Below are positions 12,892 to 14,057 of a DNA stretch of 14,057 bases, piece after piece. Every line of letters begins with the position of its first letter. Position 1 is the first letter of the stretch. The DNA is from Bacteroidota bacterium. GTDB lineage: Bacteria > Bacteroidota > Ignavibacteria > T3Sed10-11. The DNA is taken from positions 1 through 14,057 of the forward strand of contig SKXH01000289.1 of the NCBI GenBank assembly GCA_007128495.1, written 5' to 3'. The notes beneath the pieces are model-generated. The model ran no database searches. It was not told the DNA's origin and worked only from the letters and a program-made list of their open reading frames with translations. Both the position numbers and the translations under genes were made by a program.

Positions 12892-13860
12892 ATGCTCTCG
12901 GATATGCCAACATATGAATATATAACACAAGCCGTCGACCGCATAACCGGTAGTATTCATACAACGCCCGTGCTCAGTTCAAGGACATTCGATACTGAAA
13001 CCAACACCCGAAGTTTATTTAAAGCTGAAAACTTACAACGCATCGGTGCATTCAAGATACGGGGTGCTTTGAATAAAATCAGATCGTTATCCGATAAGGA
13101 GAAATCCCGCGGGGTTATCACGTTCAGTTCAGGTAACCACGGACAGGCGACGGCGCTTGCTTCACGGTTTGAGAACATTCCGTGCGTTGTTGTGATGCCC
13201 GAAAACGCACGTGCTTCCAAAAAAAACGCCGCCGAAGGATACGGTGCTGAAATCGTCACCGCCGGCACTACCTCCGAAAACCGTTTTGTAAAAGCAATGG
13301 AGCTTCATGAAAAATATGGATATACAGTCATTCCACCGTATGACGACCCATTTATAATAGCCGGTCAGGGAACATGCGGACTTGAAATTATTGAACAAAT
13401 ACCCGATGTTGATTATGTTTTGATTCCGGTCGGCGGCGGCGGACTTATATCGGGATGCGCAATGGCAATAAAAACAAAGATGCCGTCAGTTAAAATAATA
13501 GGAGTTGAAACCGAAGGCGCGGACGATGCAAATCAGTCGTTTCGGAAAAAGGAATTGATACGGTACAATTCCACCAATACAATTGCCGATGGTATGCGGA
13601 ATCTGTCCCTTGGAAATGTAAATTTTAAAATGATTCTGAAATATGTCGATGATATGCTGACCGTATCGGACGAACACGTTGTACATATGATGCAATTTTT
13701 CTTCGAACGAATGAAGATCGTCGTTGAACCGACCGGTGCCGTTGCACCTTCTGCTATTAGAGTTCATAAGGAAAGATTTGAAAATAAAAAAGTGTGTGCA
13801 ATCATCAGCGGCGGGAATATCGGTATAGAGGATTTTTATCATTTAGTACGAAATTCGTAA
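12892..13860 (+). CDS. PLP-dependent threonine/serine dehydratase (ammonia-lyase)
   Basis: A 322-residue fold-type II enzyme that removes ammonia from threonine or serine to give 2-oxobutanoate or pyruvate. The PLP lysine is Lys55 in ENLQRIGAFKIRGALNKI; the substrate loop SSGNHGQA is at 79-86; the phosphate-binding PVGGGGLISG is at 179-188; and the C-terminal SGGNIG serine contacts the pyridine ring. It lacks the C-terminal ACT regulatory domain of biosynthetic IlvA and has the length of catabolic TdcB or serine-racemase-like proteins, so the exact substrate cannot be fixed from sequence and no gene symbol is given. An open frame back to a TTG at 12877 reads through the -10 element and is unlikely. 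ATG 12904 (MPTYEY) is an alternative start that would suit the family equally well. It runs divergently from the M28 gene. Confidence 0.9.
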   Translation: MLSDMPTYEYITQAVDRITGSIHTTPVLSSRTFDTETNTRSLFKAENLQRIGAFKIRGALNKIRSLSDKEKSRGVITFSSGNHGQATALASRFENIPCVVVMPENARASKKNAAEGYGAEIVTAGTTSENRFVKAMELHEKYGYTVIPPYDDPFIIAGQGTCGLEIIEQIPDVDYVLIPVGGGGLISGCAMAIKTKMPSVKIIGVETEGADDANQSFRKKELIRYNSTNTIADGMRNLSLGNVNFKMILKYVDDMLTVSDEHVVHMMQFFFERMKIVVEPTGAVAPSAIRVHKERFENKKVCAIISGGNIGIEDFYHLVRNS

Positions 13861-13870
13861 ATCGATAAAA

Positions 13871-13949
13871 TTGCCCGTCACTTACAGTAAAATGAATGCT
13901 ATACTTTTCAGTAATTGTATACTATTTACCTACTGAAAGTGACGGGCAA
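13871..13949. repeat. Long nested inverted repeat (probable terminator) between the dehydratase and SRAP genes
   Basis: TTGCCCGTCACTTACAGTA (13871-13889) pairs with TACTGAAAGTGACGGGCAA (13931-13949), 18 of 19 bases. The 41-nt loop can form an inner hairpin TATAC/GTATA (13900-13904/13917-13921). It begins 10 bp after the dehydratase stop. On the plus strand it is followed by GTTATAGTTT, a poor T-run; on the minus strand by TTTTATCGATTT, a better one. Termination is the likeliest role, but the direction is uncertain. No target-site duplication or second copy is seen. Confidence 0.65.
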
Positions 13950-13983
13950 GTTATAGTTTACAACTAAAACTCACAATTCAACT

Positions 13984-14057
13984 ATGTGCGGACGCTTTTC
14001 ACGTAAAGCAACACTCCAGGCAATCGTCGATGAATTTGAAATCGCCGAAGTGAACGG
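13984..14057 (+). CDS. SRAP domain protein (YedK/HMCES-like), N-terminal fragment
   Basis: Only 24 codons are present before the window ends: MCGRFSRKATLQAIVDEFEI and a few more. The invariant start MCGRFS, with Cys2 becoming the catalytic residue after Met removal, is diagnostic of the SOS response-associated peptidase family. These proteins form a stable thiazolidine link to abasic sites in single-stranded DNA and so shield them during replication. No Shine-Dalgarno site is visible; TATAGTTTA at 13952-13960 may be a promoter element. The rest of the gene lies beyond the window. Confidence 0.85.
   Translation, partial: MCGRFSRKATLQAIVDEFEIAEVN

Noticed and set aside
13871..13949. MITE or IS remnant
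   Set aside because: No flanking target duplication, no transposase fragment and only one copy in the window.
1..14057. Sigma-54 promoters (TGGCAC-N5-TTGCA)
   Set aside because: Looked for because rpoN is present; no convincing -24/-12 pair found by eye in the intergenic regions.
1..14057. Defence system, prophage or CRISPR array
   Set aside because: All long genes are housekeeping, envelope or metabolic; no regularly spaced repeats, integrase, nuclease or toxin-antitoxin pair was seen.

Overview
The window looks like ordinary chromosome from a bacterium of the Bacteroidota/Ignavibacteriota (FCB) side of the tree, with moderate GC content. The reasons are: two promoters of the Bacteroidota housekeeping type (TTG, 20 nt, TATCTTTG/A); a DUF3109 cysteine protein and a DUF3467 protein of the kind common in that group; large acidic lipoproteins beside a C-terminal-Phe outer-membrane barrel; and a near-absence of Shine-Dalgarno sites before several genes. 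Genus or species cannot be fixed from the sequence. No mobile element, CRISPR array, tRNA or rRNA was seen.

Left part (1-5043, plus strand): the 3' part of dprA, a DUF3109 protein, rpoN (sigma-54), hslV and hslU run in one direction with short gaps. This is a DNA-uptake/recombination protein, a putative metal-cluster protein, an alternative sigma factor and a complete ATP-dependent HslUV protease. hslU ends 4 bp from a convergent minus-strand gene.

Middle part (5048-10581, minus strand): a large acidic lipoprotein of unknown function (6467-8503) is followed 24 bp later by an outer-membrane beta-barrel (5048-6442), probably one transcription unit. Upstream of it lies a 451-bp stretch without genes that holds two hairpins. 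Then come a small DUF3467 protein and, before it, a tetratricopeptide-repeat lipoprotein, with a good intrinsic terminator/attenuator hairpin between the two.

Right part (10582-14057): two divergent promoter regions drive a TVP38/TMEM64 membrane protein (+) away from the TPR lipoprotein (-), and a PLP-dependent threonine/serine dehydratase (+) away from a secreted M28 metallopeptidase with a C-terminal Fn3-like domain (-). The TVP38 and M28 genes converge and overlap by 29 bp. A long nested inverted repeat separates the dehydratase from the first codons of an SRAP (YedK/HMCES-like) gene that runs off the end.

The most notable non-coding pattern is that the window shows two start architectures. 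Four plus-strand genes (989, 1574, 10753, 12892) have a TTTG(N)TATATT-like element only 4-9 bp before the ATG, which predicts leaderless or nearly leaderless mRNAs. Two minus-strand envelope/secreted genes have the TTG-N20-TATCTTT promoter, a 30-50 nt leader and a clear Shine-Dalgarno site. No convincing new multi-gene system was found; the best candidates for novelty are the lipoprotein/barrel pair and the structured intergenic RNAs.
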